From Pseudoflavonifractor sp902362925 (GTDB lineage: Bacteria > Bacillota > Clostridia > Oscillospirales > Oscillospiraceae), in the NCBI GenBank assembly GCA_902362925.1, contig CABIYL010000005.1: a stretch of 64,000 nt of DNA. One strand, 5' to 3'. The notes below the pieces were generated by a model. The model had not been told where the DNA came from, did no database searches, and worked only from the letters and a program-made list of their open reading frames with translations. Below are positions 7,579-15,803 of the stretch, piece by piece. The number at the start of each line of letters is the position of its first letter. The first letter of the stretch is position 1. The position numbers were made by a program, and so were the translations under genes.

Positions 7579-9822
7579 TTGGCTAAGAAAAGAACCCCCG
7601 AGGAGGGGGCGAAGCACAAAAATAACCCCAACGTCATGGGCCTGCGGCCCGAGGTGCTGGAGCAGCCCATCACCGAGACGCTGGAGATCAACTACATGCC
7701 CTACGCCATGAGCGTCATCGTCTCCCGGGCCATCCCGGAGATTGACGGCTTCAAGCCCAGCCACCGGAAGCTGCTGTACACCATGTACCAGATGAAGCTG
7801 CTGGGCGGCGCCCGCACCAAGAGCGCCAACGTGGTGGGCCAGACCATGAAGCTCAACCCCCACGGCGACGCCGCCATCTACGACACCATGGTCCGTCTCT
7901 CCCGGGGCTACGGAGCTCTGCTCCACCCCCTGGTGGACTCCAAGGGCAACTTCGGTAAGGTCTACTCCCGTGACATGGCCTGGGCCGCCAGCCGTTACAC
8001 CGAGGTTCGGCTGGACGGCATCTGCGCCGAGCTGTTCCGGGACATCGACCAGGACACCGTGGACTTTGTGGACAACTACGACGGCACCATGCAGGAACCC
8101 ACCCTGTTGCCCACCACCTTCCCCAACGTGCTGGTGAGCGCCAACCAGGGCATCGCCGTGGGCATGGCGTCCAACCTGTGCGGCTTCAACCTGGCCGAGG
8201 TGTGCGACGCCACGGTGGAGTACCTGAAGCACCCCGACTGCGACCTGACAGTGGTGCTCAAGGCCCCCGATTTCCCCACCGGCGGCGAGCTGCTCTATGA
8301 CGCCGCCGAGATCGCCCAGATCTACAACACCGGCCGGGGCTCCTTCAAGGTCCGGGCCCGGTGGCGCTACCTGAAGAGCGAGAACCTCATCGAAATCTAC
8401 GAGATTCCCTACTCCACCACCGTGGAGGCCATCATGGACAAGGTGGCCGAGCTCATCAAGGCGGGCAAGGTGAAGGAAATCGCCGACATGCGGGACGAGA
8501 CCGACCTGACCGGCCTGAAGCTGACCATCGACCTGAAGCGGGGCACCGACCCGGACAAGCTGATGCAGAAGCTGTTCCGCGCCACCCCCCTGATGGACTC
8601 CTTTGCCTGCAACTTCAACATCCTCATCGCCGGCATGCCCCGGGTCATGGGCGTGCGGGAGATTCTGGAGGAGTGGACGGCCTGGCGAATGGAGGGCGTG
8701 CGCCGACGGACCTACTTCGTCATGAAGAAGAAGCAGGAGAAGCTGCACCTCCTCAAGGGCCTGAAGAAAATCCTGCTGGACATCGACCGGGCCATCAAGA
8801 TCATCCGGGAGACCGAGGAGGACGCCGAAGTGGTGCCCAACCTGATGATCGGCTTCGGCATCGACAACATCCAGGCCGAGTACGTGGCCGACATCAAGCT
8901 GCGCAACATCAACAAGGAGTATATCCTCAAGCGGATTGAGGAAACCTCTACACTGGAGGAGGAGATCGCCGACCTCCAGGATATCGTCAGCAACCCGGGC
9001 CGCATCAAGAAGATTATCATCGCCGAGCTGGGCGCCGTGAAGAAGAAGTACGCCCAGCCCCGCCGGACCGAGATCATCTACGAGCACCAGCGCCTGTCCG
9101 AGCCAGAGCCGGAGGAGGAGATCCCCGACTACCCGGTCACCGCCTTCCTCTCCCGTGAGGGATACTTCAAGAAGATTACCCCCGCCTCTCTGCGCATGAA
9201 CAGCGAGCAGAAGTACAAGGAGGGGGACGGGGCGTGGCTCCAGTGGGAGTGCACCAACCGGGACGAGCTGCTGGTCTTTACCGACAGGCAGCAGTGCTAC
9301 AAGACCCGCATGAGCGACTTCGACGACGCCAAGGCCTCCGTGCTGGGCGACTATCTGCCCACCAAGCTGGAGATGGAGGCGGGGGAGAGCGTGGTGTGGG
9401 CCTGCGTCCCCGGGGACTACTCGGGCAACCTGCTCTTCTTCTTCCGCAACGGTAAGGCCGCCCGTGTGGAGCTGGCTGCCTACCAGACCCAGACCCGCCG
9501 CCGGAAGCTGACCGGCGCCTACTCCGACAAGTCCCCCCTGGCCGCCGCTCTGCTGCTGCGGGAGGACCTGGAGCTGGCGGTGATCTCCACCGAGGGCCGC
9601 TGCCTCATCTTCCACACCGCCCTACTTGCCCCCAAGGCCACCCGCACCACCCAGGGCGTCAACGTGATGACCCTCAAGCCCAAGTATTCCGTGGACCGTG
9701 TGGAGCCGGTGGAGGGCAGCCCCATTGTCAACACCGCCCGCTACCGGGCCCGCAGCCTGCCCGTGGCCGGCGCCCTCCTAAAGGGAGAGGACCGGGGCGA
9801 GGAGCAGATGAGCCTGCTCTGA
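7579..9822 (+). CDS. parC: Type IIA topoisomerase subunit A, ParC-like
   Basis: Breakage-reunion subunit of 747 aa. The winged-helix/tower region carries the catalytic tyrosine in AASRYTEVRL (Tyr140) and the HGDAAIYDT helix (95-103). Residues ~515-730 form the C-terminal beta-propeller; no QRRGGKG-type GyrA box is visible, which favours topoisomerase IV. Start taken as TTG at 7579, preceded by GAGGAT; the sequence then reads MAKKRTPEEG. The position equivalent to E. coli GyrA Ser83 is alanine (Ala98), while the Asp87 equivalent is kept (Asp102). Confidence 0.87.
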   Translation: MAKKRTPEEGAKHKNNPNVMGLRPEVLEQPITETLEINYMPYAMSVIVSRAIPEIDGFKPSHRKLLYTMYQMKLLGGARTKSANVVGQTMKLNPHGDAAIYDTMVRLSRGYGALLHPLVDSKGNFGKVYSRDMAWAASRYTEVRLDGICAELFRDIDQDTVDFVDNYDGTMQEPTLLPTTFPNVLVSANQGIAVGMASNLCGFNLAEVCDATVEYLKHPDCDLTVVLKAPDFPTGGELLYDAAEIAQIYNTGRGSFKVRARWRYLKSENLIEIYEIPYSTTVEAIMDKVAELIKAGKVKEIADMRDETDLTGLKLTIDLKRGTDPDKLMQKLFRATPLMDSFACNFNILIAGMPRVMGVREILEEWTAWRMEGVRRRTYFVMKKKQEKLHLLKGLKKILLDIDRAIKIIRETEEDAEVVPNLMIGFGIDNIQAEYVADIKLRNINKEYILKRIEETSTLEEEIADLQDIVSNPGRIKKIIIAELGAVKKKYAQPRRTEIIYEHQRLSEPEPEEEIPDYPVTAFLSREGYFKKITPASLRMNSEQKYKEGDGAWLQWECTNRDELLVFTDRQQCYKTRMSDFDDAKASVLGDYLPTKLEMEAGESVVWACVPGDYSGNLLFFFRNGKAARVELAAYQTQTRRRKLTGAYSDKSPLAAALLLREDLELAVISTEGRCLIFHTALLAPKATRTTQGVNVMTLKPKYSVDRVEPVEGSPIVNTARYRARSLPVAGALLKGEDRGEEQMSLL

Positions 9823-9890
9823 GCCGGGAAACAAGACGGCATCAACCCAGCCGGGAGCAGGCGTGTCCCCGGCGCCCGTGAGAGGTATGT

Positions 9891-10766
9891 ATGAAACCAA
9901 AATCCAAAGCGTTCAACCTGGTATGGTCCTACTTCATGATCACCCTGGCCTCGGCCATCTACGCCGTGGGCTTCAACTGGTTCTACGTGCCCAACGACAT
10001 CGCCTTCGGCGGCATCACCGGCGTGGGCCAGATCATCAACGCCATTCTGCCCTGGGCCCCCATCGGCACAGTGGTCATCATCCTCAATATCCCCCTGTTC
10101 ATCCTGGGCTGGCGGCTGCTGGGAGGACACCTGCTGCTGTCCTCCCTCTACGCCATGGCGGTGTCCTCCGTGTTCATCGACATCGTCAACAGCATCTGGA
10201 CCTTTGAGCCCATGGACTCCATGCTGGCCTGCGTCTTCGGCGGCGTGCTCATGGGCGCCTCCCTGGGCATGGTGTTCCAGCAGGGCGCCACCACCGGCGG
10301 CACCGACCTCATCGCCCGTCTGCTCAAGCTGAAAATCACCTGGCTGCCTATGGGCAAGCTGCTCATCGCCACCGATATGGTGGTCATCGTGGCCAGCGCC
10401 ATCGCCTTCGGCAGCGTGTACAGCGCCCTCTACGGCGTGGTGGCCCTGTATATCGCCGGTATCGTCATGGACCGGATGCTCTACGGCCTGGACAGCGCCA
10501 AGGTGGCCTATATCATCAGCGACCGCTTCAAGGAGATTGCCGATACTCTGGTCAACGACCTGGACCGGGGCGTCACCATCCTCCAGGGCCAGGGCGCCTA
10601 CTCCGGCGCGGAGAAGAAGGTACTCATGTGCGCCTTCAAGCAGCGGCAGATTGTGTCCATCAAGAAGATGGTCAAGGAGCTGGACCCCTCCGCCTTCATC
10701 ATCGTGTGCGACGCCCACGAGGTGCTGGGAGACGGCTTCCGGGAGTACCAGCAGAACGAATTGTAA
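9891..10766 (+). CDS. YitT family membrane protein
   Basis: Membrane protein of 291 aa with five to six hydrophobic helices in residues 10-195, including the family signatures GGITGVGQII and QQGATTGGTDLIARLL. A C-terminal soluble DUF2179 domain (about 205-285) holds AYIISDRFKEIADTL and RGVTILQGQGAYSG. Transport substrate is unknown for the family. ATG preceded by GAGAGGT. It starts 68 bases after parC and could be part of the same transcript. Confidence 0.88.
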   Translation: MKPKSKAFNLVWSYFMITLASAIYAVGFNWFYVPNDIAFGGITGVGQIINAILPWAPIGTVVIILNIPLFILGWRLLGGHLLLSSLYAMAVSSVFIDIVNSIWTFEPMDSMLACVFGGVLMGASLGMVFQQGATTGGTDLIARLLKLKITWLPMGKLLIATDMVVIVASAIAFGSVYSALYGVVALYIAGIVMDRMLYGLDSAKVAYIISDRFKEIADTLVNDLDRGVTILQGQGAYSGAEKKVLMCAFKQRQIVSIKKMVKELDPSAFIIVCDAHEVLGDGFREYQQNEL

Positions 10767-10826
10767 GGAGCGTGCGCGTTCCGGGCCCCATCCCGGACGC
10801 ATAAAATAGAGAGAGGAGCGTTACAT

Positions 10827-11417
10827 ATGGCAGATATCGAAAAACTGCGCAGGAATCTGGAGGACAACGGCTTTGCCACCAGCTATTTTGAGACCGCCGA
10901 GGAGGCCGCCCGCTATCTGGACAGCAAGCTGGACGGTAAGACCATCGGCATCGGCGGCACCATGACCGCCCAGCAGATGGGCCTCGACAAGCTGCTGCCC
11001 TCCCACAATACAGTCCACTGGCACTGGCTGGGCGGCACCGCCCAGGACGCCGCCAAGGCTCAGGTGTATATCAGCTCGGTCAACGGCCTGGCTGAGACCG
11101 GCGAGATTGTCAATATCGACGGCACCGGCAACCGGGTGGTGGGCACCATCTGCGGCCATGAGGCGCTCTATCTGCTGGTGGGCGTGAACAAGATCGCCCC
11201 CGACTATGACCAGGCCCTCTGGCGTGCCCGGAACATCGCCGCCCCCAAGAACGCCCAGCGCCTCAAGCGCAAGACCCCCTGTGCCGAGAAGGGCGACCGG
11301 TGCTACAACTGCAACAGCCCCGAGCGCATCTGCCGTGCCCTCACCGTGCTGTGGAAGAAGCCCAACGGTATCCCCTACGCCGAGGTGATCCTCATCAACC
11401 AGGAGCTGGGGCTTTAA
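10827..11417 (+). CDS. LUD-domain protein (LutC-like)
   Basis: Cytoplasmic protein of 196 aa built from a single LUD (DUF162) domain: GKTIGIGGTMTAQQMGL near residue 38 and GHEALYLLVGVNKIAPD near 112. LUD proteins take part in lactate oxidation as LutB/LutC, but stand-alone copies like this one, without lutA/lutB neighbours, have no assigned role. It contains several cysteines (CAEKGDRCYNCNSPERIC), an unusual Cys cluster near the C terminus that may bind metal. Start ATG after GAGAGGAG. Confidence 0.8.
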   Translation: MADIEKLRRNLEDNGFATSYFETAEEAARYLDSKLDGKTIGIGGTMTAQQMGLDKLLPSHNTVHWHWLGGTAQDAAKAQVYISSVNGLAETGEIVNIDGTGNRVVGTICGHEALYLLVGVNKIAPDYDQALWRARNIAAPKNAQRLKRKTPCAEKGDRCYNCNSPERICRALTVLWKKPNGIPYAEVILINQELGL

Positions 11418-11454
11418 GACGCTGCAATTCTGAATCCAGTAAGGATGATTTCCA

Positions 11455-13314
11455 TTGATAGATGCACAGACTTATGACTCAAAGGACCTGAGATTCAAAA
11501 CCCCCTACGGCGCCGTCCCCGGCGGCACCGAGGTCACCTTCACCCTCCGCCCTCTCCGCAGCGAGGGCTATTCCCGAGGCGTGCTCACCGCCCGGCTGGA
11601 GTCCTGGGACAACAAGCGCATTGAGGTGCCCATGCTGTGGACCGGCCTGGACGGCGAGCGGGACATGTTCACCGGCTCCATCAACACCGACGGCTACATG
11701 GGCCTCATCTGGTACTCCTTCCGCCTGGAGCGGCTGGACGGCAAGTCGGGCAGAGAGTCTCAGGAATATCAGCTCACCGTTTACGACGAAAACGACAAGG
11801 TGCCCCGCTGGTTCGGCGAGGGCATGGCCTATCAGATCTTCCCCGACCGGTTCTGCCGCCTGAGCGTGCCCAATCCCGCCGGTATGGTGGGCGGCCGCTG
11901 GGTCCACCAGAGCTGGGAGGAGGAGCCGGAGTACCGCCCCGACCAAAATGGAGAGATCCGCAACCGGGACTTCTTCGGCGGCAGCCTGGCGGGTATCCGC
12001 TCCAAGCTGCCCTACCTGCGGGACCTGGGGGTGGAGACCATCTACCTCTGTCCCATCTTTGAGGGCCCGGAGAACCACCGGTACGGCGTGGGTGACTACG
12101 AGAAGGTGGACCCCATGCTGGGCACCAAGGAGGAGTTCTCCGCCCTGTGCGCGGAGGCCCACGCCATGGGCATGCGGATTATGCTGGACGGCGTGTTCAA
12201 CCACACCGCCTTTGTCAGCAAGTACTTCAACGGCGACGGTTCCTACCCCAACGCCGGCGCCTGCCAGGGTCCCCAGTCCCCCTACTACGACTGGTTCTGC
12301 TTCCAGCAATGGCCCAGCCAGTACACCTCCTGGTGGGGCATCTACTCCCTGCCCACCACCAACAAGAACAGCCACGCCTGGCTGGAGTACATCACCGGTG
12401 AAAACGGCATTATCCGCTCCTGGCTGCGGGCCGGAGCGGACGGCTGGCGGCTGGATGTGGCCGACGAGCTACCCGACCGGGTGGTGGCCGCCATCCACGA
12501 CGCTGTCCGTGCGGAGAAGCCCGACGCGGTGATCATCGGCGAGGTGTGGGAGGACGGGTCCAACAAGATTGCCTACAGCGTCCGCCGCAAGCATATCCTG
12601 GGCGGCCACTGCGACGGCCTGATGAATTATCCTTTCCGCACCGCTCTGGTGGACTACCTGCTGGGCGGCGGCGCGGAGCACTTCCGCAATTCCATGGAGA
12701 CCCTGCGGGAGAACTACCCGGAGTTTGCCTGGCACTCGGCCATGAACACCCTGGGTACCCACGACACCATGCGTATCCTCACCCTGCTGGGGGAGAAGAG
12801 CGAGCAGCGGGGCCAGAGCCGGGACTGGCGCGCCCACGCCCGGCTCAACGACCACGACCGTGCCCACGGTAAGGCACGGCTGGCGCTGGGCGCCATGGTG
12901 CTCTTTGCCTTCCCCGGCGCGCCCACCGTGTACTACGGGGATGAGGCGGGCATGGAGGGCTTTGAGGACCCCTTCAACCGCCGTACCTTCCCCTGGGGCC
13001 ACGAGGACCAGGAGCTGGTGCGCCTGTTCACCGCTCTGGGCGCCGCCCGCAAGACCCGCAAGGCTCTGCGTCGGGGCGATATCGAGTACGTGGAGGCCGC
13101 CGGGCGTGTGCTGGCCTTTACCCGCAGCCTGGACGGGGAGACGGTGCTGTGCGCCGTCAACGCCGGACAGGAGCCCCAGACCGTGACCCTCCCCTGGGAG
13201 GGAACCGCCGTGGACCTGCTGGGCGGCCAGGCAGTGGAGCCGGAGGACGGCGTCCTCACGGTGGAGCTGCCCCCGCTCACCGGGCGGCTTCTGGCCACAC
13301 CTGAGAAGAAATAA
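11455..13314 (+). CDS. GH13 alpha-amylase family glycoside hydrolase
   Basis: Alpha-glucan-active enzyme of 619 aa with no signal peptide, so cytoplasmic. An N-terminal beta domain (1-110) is followed by the TIM barrel, which starts at MAYQIFPDRF. Conserved regions are DGVFNHT (region I), GWRLDVADE (region II, nucleophile Asp), IIGEVWED (region III, acid/base Glu) and NTLGTHDT (region IV). The C-terminal ~80 residues are a beta domain. This architecture fits neopullulanase/cyclomaltodextrinase/maltogenic enzymes; exact specificity cannot be read. Start is TTG at 11455 after AAGGATG. Confidence 0.9.
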   Translation: MIDAQTYDSKDLRFKTPYGAVPGGTEVTFTLRPLRSEGYSRGVLTARLESWDNKRIEVPMLWTGLDGERDMFTGSINTDGYMGLIWYSFRLERLDGKSGRESQEYQLTVYDENDKVPRWFGEGMAYQIFPDRFCRLSVPNPAGMVGGRWVHQSWEEEPEYRPDQNGEIRNRDFFGGSLAGIRSKLPYLRDLGVETIYLCPIFEGPENHRYGVGDYEKVDPMLGTKEEFSALCAEAHAMGMRIMLDGVFNHTAFVSKYFNGDGSYPNAGACQGPQSPYYDWFCFQQWPSQYTSWWGIYSLPTTNKNSHAWLEYITGENGIIRSWLRAGADGWRLDVADELPDRVVAAIHDAVRAEKPDAVIIGEVWEDGSNKIAYSVRRKHILGGHCDGLMNYPFRTALVDYLLGGGAEHFRNSMETLRENYPEFAWHSAMNTLGTHDTMRILTLLGEKSEQRGQSRDWRAHARLNDHDRAHGKARLALGAMVLFAFPGAPTVYYGDEAGMEGFEDPFNRRTFPWGHEDQELVRLFTALGAARKTRKALRRGDIEYVEAAGRVLAFTRSLDGETVLCAVNAGQEPQTVTLPWEGTAVDLLGGQAVEPEDGVLTVELPPLTGRLLATPEKK

Positions 13315-13343
13315 CACCCGTCTGCCGGACGGGATAGCCGGTT

Positions 13344-13378
13344 CCCCCGCGTCCATGGGCGCGGGGGCGCTGTTTTTT
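13344..13378 (+). terminator. Terminator after the GH13 gene
   Basis: Stem CCCCCGCG/CGCGGGGG (13344-13351 with 13360-13367) followed by a run of six T. Confidence 0.85.
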
Positions 13379-13420
13379 CCGGCCGCAACCAGCGGTTGAC
13401 AGAGCGTAAGGGCGGCTTGA

Positions 13421-13449
13421 TTGCGGAAAACAGGCCTTGATGCTAGAAT
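13421..13449 (+). promoter_or_regulatory. Likely promoter of the XRE regulator gene
   Basis: TTGCGG, 17-base spacer, then TAGAAT with an upstream TGC (extended -10). It ends 25 bases before the start codon. Confidence 0.45.
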
Positions 13450-13474
13450 GTGGCCATGAAAGGAAGTGAACGCC

Positions 13475-14356
13475 ATGACACTGGGACAGAAAATTCAGAC
13501 ACTGCGTCACGATGCCGGGCTCTCTCAGGAGGGCCTGGGAGAAAAGTTAGGGGTATCCCGTCAGGCCATCAGCAAGTGGGAGGCCGACGGCGCGGTGCCC
13601 GAGGTGGACAAGCTCATCGCCCTCTCCCGTCTCTTTGAGGTGAATCTCCACGACCTGCTTCAGGTGGAGGGGACATCCCGGGAGGAGCCGGAGGAATCAG
13701 GGGAGCAGCCTCCGGAGGAAGCGGCGGAGAACCCGCCGGAAAAAGACGAACCGCCCCGGCGGAACGGCCGGTGGTGGAAGGCGCTGTGCGTGGTGCTGGC
13801 TGCGGCGGTGTGTATCCAGGGCGTGGCGCTGTTCCGGCTGAATGAGAAGCTGGAGAAGCAGGGGGATGCGCTCACCGGCCAGGAGGCCGAAATCCAACAG
13901 CTGGAGGAGCTGACGGACAACCTCACCGGACAGCTGAGCAGTCTGGGGCGCCGTATCAGCCAGCTGGAGCAGGCAGACAGCAGCCAGAACGAGCAGATGG
14001 AATCTGAACTGGACCCAACCCTGCCGCTGGTCTCTGACATGGATTTCACCCTCGAGACCACGGAATACGGCACCAAGGCATTGAAGCTGAGCCTGGTTCC
14101 GGCCCAGAGCGTTGTTGGGGTTCATTTCGAGATTACCTGCCCCGGAGGGACGGCCCGCAGCCACCCCTCGTCTCAGCTGGAGGGCAGCTCGGCCTACACG
14201 CTATCCATGATCTGTACCGAGGAGGAGCTCTCTGACGGCTTCACCGTCTCGGCGGTGTTTTGGGAGCGGAGCGGCCGGCAGTACACCCAGCCCCTGGTCA
14301 AAATCTCCGACATTACAGAGGATGGCTGGAACGCGGAGACCCTGTGGGACCAGTAA
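13475..14356 (+). CDS. Membrane-anchored XRE-family regulator
   Basis: 293-aa protein. Residues 4-60 are a Cro/C1-type helix-turn-helix (LSQEGLGEKLGVSRQAISKWE). An acidic proline-rich linker follows, then one transmembrane helix near 104-122. A coiled coil (126-175, rich in L, E and Q) leads to an extracytoplasmic beta-rich domain. This layout of a DNA-binding domain inside and a sensor outside suits a one-component membrane regulator. ATG at 13475 was preferred over the codon nine bases upstream because AGGAAG is optimally spaced. No clear target gene: neighbours are transcribed away or terminated. Confidence 0.82.
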   Translation: MTLGQKIQTLRHDAGLSQEGLGEKLGVSRQAISKWEADGAVPEVDKLIALSRLFEVNLHDLLQVEGTSREEPEESGEQPPEEAAENPPEKDEPPRRNGRWWKALCVVLAAAVCIQGVALFRLNEKLEKQGDALTGQEAEIQQLEELTDNLTGQLSSLGRRISQLEQADSSQNEQMESELDPTLPLVSDMDFTLETTEYGTKALKLSLVPAQSVVGVHFEITCPGGTARSHPSSQLEGSSAYTLSMICTEEELSDGFTVSAVFWERSGRQYTQPLVKISDITEDGWNAETLWDQ

Positions 14357-14360
14357 ATAC

Positions 14361-14395
14361 AAAAAGCGCGNNNNNNNNNNNNNNNNCGCTTTTTT
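14361..14395. terminator. Bidirectional terminator interrupted by a 16-base gap
   Basis: AAAAAGCGCG, then N at 14371-14386, then CGCTTTTTT. The surviving arms are complementary and T/A-flanked on both sides. They lie between the convergent XRE and CBS genes, so the missing bases are the top of a hairpin. Confidence 0.7.
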
Positions 14396-14822
14396 ACAGC
14401 CGCTTGATATTGTCCGAGATGTCGGCCAGGGCCTGGCTGGCCTCCATGTTGTAGGCCTGGCTCAGGGCCAGGTCCCCCAGGGAGACCATGCCCACCACCT
14501 TGTCCCCGTCGGTGACGGGCAGCCGCCGCACCTGGGCGGCCGCCATCATCCGGGAGGCCTCCCGGGCGTCGTCCTCCGGGGAGACCACCGCGCAGTTGCG
14601 GGACATAATCTCCCGCACCGGGGTGCTGGCCGGGTCCTCCTCCGCCGCCACGCACCGGAGCACAATATCCCGGTCGGTGACAATACCCCGGAGCCGTCCG
14701 TCGGTCCCGCACACCGGCAGGGAGCCGATGTTGTGCCGGGCCAGAAGCCGGGCCGCCAGGGCCGCCGACTCTCCAGGCGCAATGGACACCACGCTGCTGC
14801 TCATCAGGTCACGTACCTGCAT
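14394..14822 (-). CDS. Two-CBS-domain protein
   Basis: 142-aa soluble protein made of a tandem pair of CBS domains (a Bateman module): MQVRDLMSSSVVSIAPGES... to residue ~60, and VREIMSRNCAVVSPEDDAR... to ~125. Each ends in a GIVTDRDIVL- or GMVSLGDLAL-type strand/helix. Such modules bind adenosine nucleotides and regulate partners. No enzymatic domain is fused. The stop codon overlaps the shared terminator. Confidence 0.88.
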   Translation of the reverse strand: MQVRDLMSSSVVSIAPGESAALAARLLARHNIGSLPVCGTDGRLRGIVTDRDIVLRCVAAEEDPASTPVREIMSRNCAVVSPEDDAREASRMMAAAQVRRLPVTDGDKVVGMVSLGDLALSQAYNMEASQALADISDNIKRL

Positions 14823-14924
14823 ATCAATTCCACCGCTTTCTTCAGGCTGGGCGGCAGGCAGGACCTGCCGCCTTGTTACAGTTCAGTATAGCCGGAAAAA
14901 AGTCCGCTGATACAGCGGCGGCGT

Positions 14925-14963
14925 AAAAAACAGCGGAGCGCCCCAGATTCAGGCGCTCCGCTG
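14925..14963 (-). terminator. Terminator of the MurE/racemase/ligase operon
   Basis: Twelve-base stem CAGCGGAGCGCC (14931-14942) with GGCGCTCCGCTG (14952-14963). On the minus strand it is followed by TTTTTT and lies just after the QueG-like stop codon. Confidence 0.9.
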
Positions 14964-14966
14964 CTG

Positions 14967-15803
14967 TTATGTGTTCTCTTTCAGGGCCAGATTCCGCCGC
15001 AGAACGGCGGGACCCCGCCAGGCAAAGGCCCGGTCGCCGTACTTCTCCCGAAAAGTGCGGTTGGTCAGGCCCTCCAGGTCGTCAGACGTGAGGGAGGAAA
15101 TCAAATCCTCCCGGAAGTCGGAGATAGGGGACAGCGCCGGATAGACGTTGTAAGGGCACACCCGCTGGCACAGGTCGCAGCCCCACAGGCACTCCTGGGC
15201 GGACAGCAGGGCAGTTTCCTCCGGGGACAGCTCACCCTTCTTCTGGGAGATGTCCGACAGGCAGCGGGAGAGTTGGAAACCCGCTCCATCCAGCGCGCCG
15301 CCCGGACAGGCGGCGGCACATTTTCCGCAGGAGATACACACATTGGAAGGCTCGGATGTGGAAAACTCCAGCGGACAGTCGGTGAGGATGGTGCCCAGGA
15401 ATACATAGGATCCCCAGGGGGGCAGGATAAGCAGGCCGTTTTGGCCCCGCAATCCCATGCCGCAGGCCCAGGCCAGCTGCCGCTCCGGCAGGGGAGAGTT
15501 GTCCGCACCGGGCAAAAACGAATATGAAGGGTATTCCTGACGCAGAACATCGCATACCGTATTCAGTTTTTCGGTCAAGACCAGGTGGTAATCCCGTCCC
15601 CGGGCGTAGAGGGACAGGTTGCCGGGTGTGTCCCCGGCGTAGTAGGGGAAGGCGGCCACCAGCACCGCTCTGGGCTTGGGGCAGAGGGCCAGCGTTTTTT
15701 CCACAGCATCATGGGTGAGATGTGGAAGGGCATCCGCCCAGGTGAGCCCACCCCAGGCCGCCGCCCCACAGGCGGCAAAGGCCCCGTTCAGCTCAGGGAT
15801 CAT
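14967..15803 (-). CDS. QueG-like double [4Fe-4S] cluster protein
   Basis: 278-aa iron-sulfur protein related to epoxyqueuosine reductase (COG1600). It has two ferredoxin-type motifs, CISCGKCAAACPGGAL and CLWGCDLCQRVCPYN, in the second half. It is shorter than typical QueG (about 350-380 aa), so a stand-alone reductase of other specificity is possible. ATG at 15803 was chosen because its MIPELNGAFAACG start fits the family; a GTG 42 bases upstream is an alternative and neither has a strong ribosome binding site. The start overlaps the 3' end of the MurE-like gene by 11 bases, indicating one transcript. Confidence 0.75.
   Translation of the reverse strand: MIPELNGAFAACGAAAWGGLTWADALPHLTHDAVEKTLALCPKPRAVLVAAFPYYAGDTPGNLSLYARGRDYHLVLTEKLNTVCDVLRQEYPSYSFLPGADNSPLPERQLAWACGMGLRGQNGLLILPPWGSYVFLGTILTDCPLEFSTSEPSNVCISCGKCAAACPGGALDGAGFQLSRCLSDISQKKGELSPEETALLSAQECLWGCDLCQRVCPYNVYPALSPISDFREDLISSLTSDDLEGLTNRTFREKYGDRAFAWRGPAVLRRNLALKENT

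Noticed and set aside
3820..9615. Long minus-strand frames opposite the topoisomerase genes
   Set aside because: The plus-strand frames contain clear ATPase, TOPRIM and catalytic tyrosine motifs; the antisense products are compositional artefacts.
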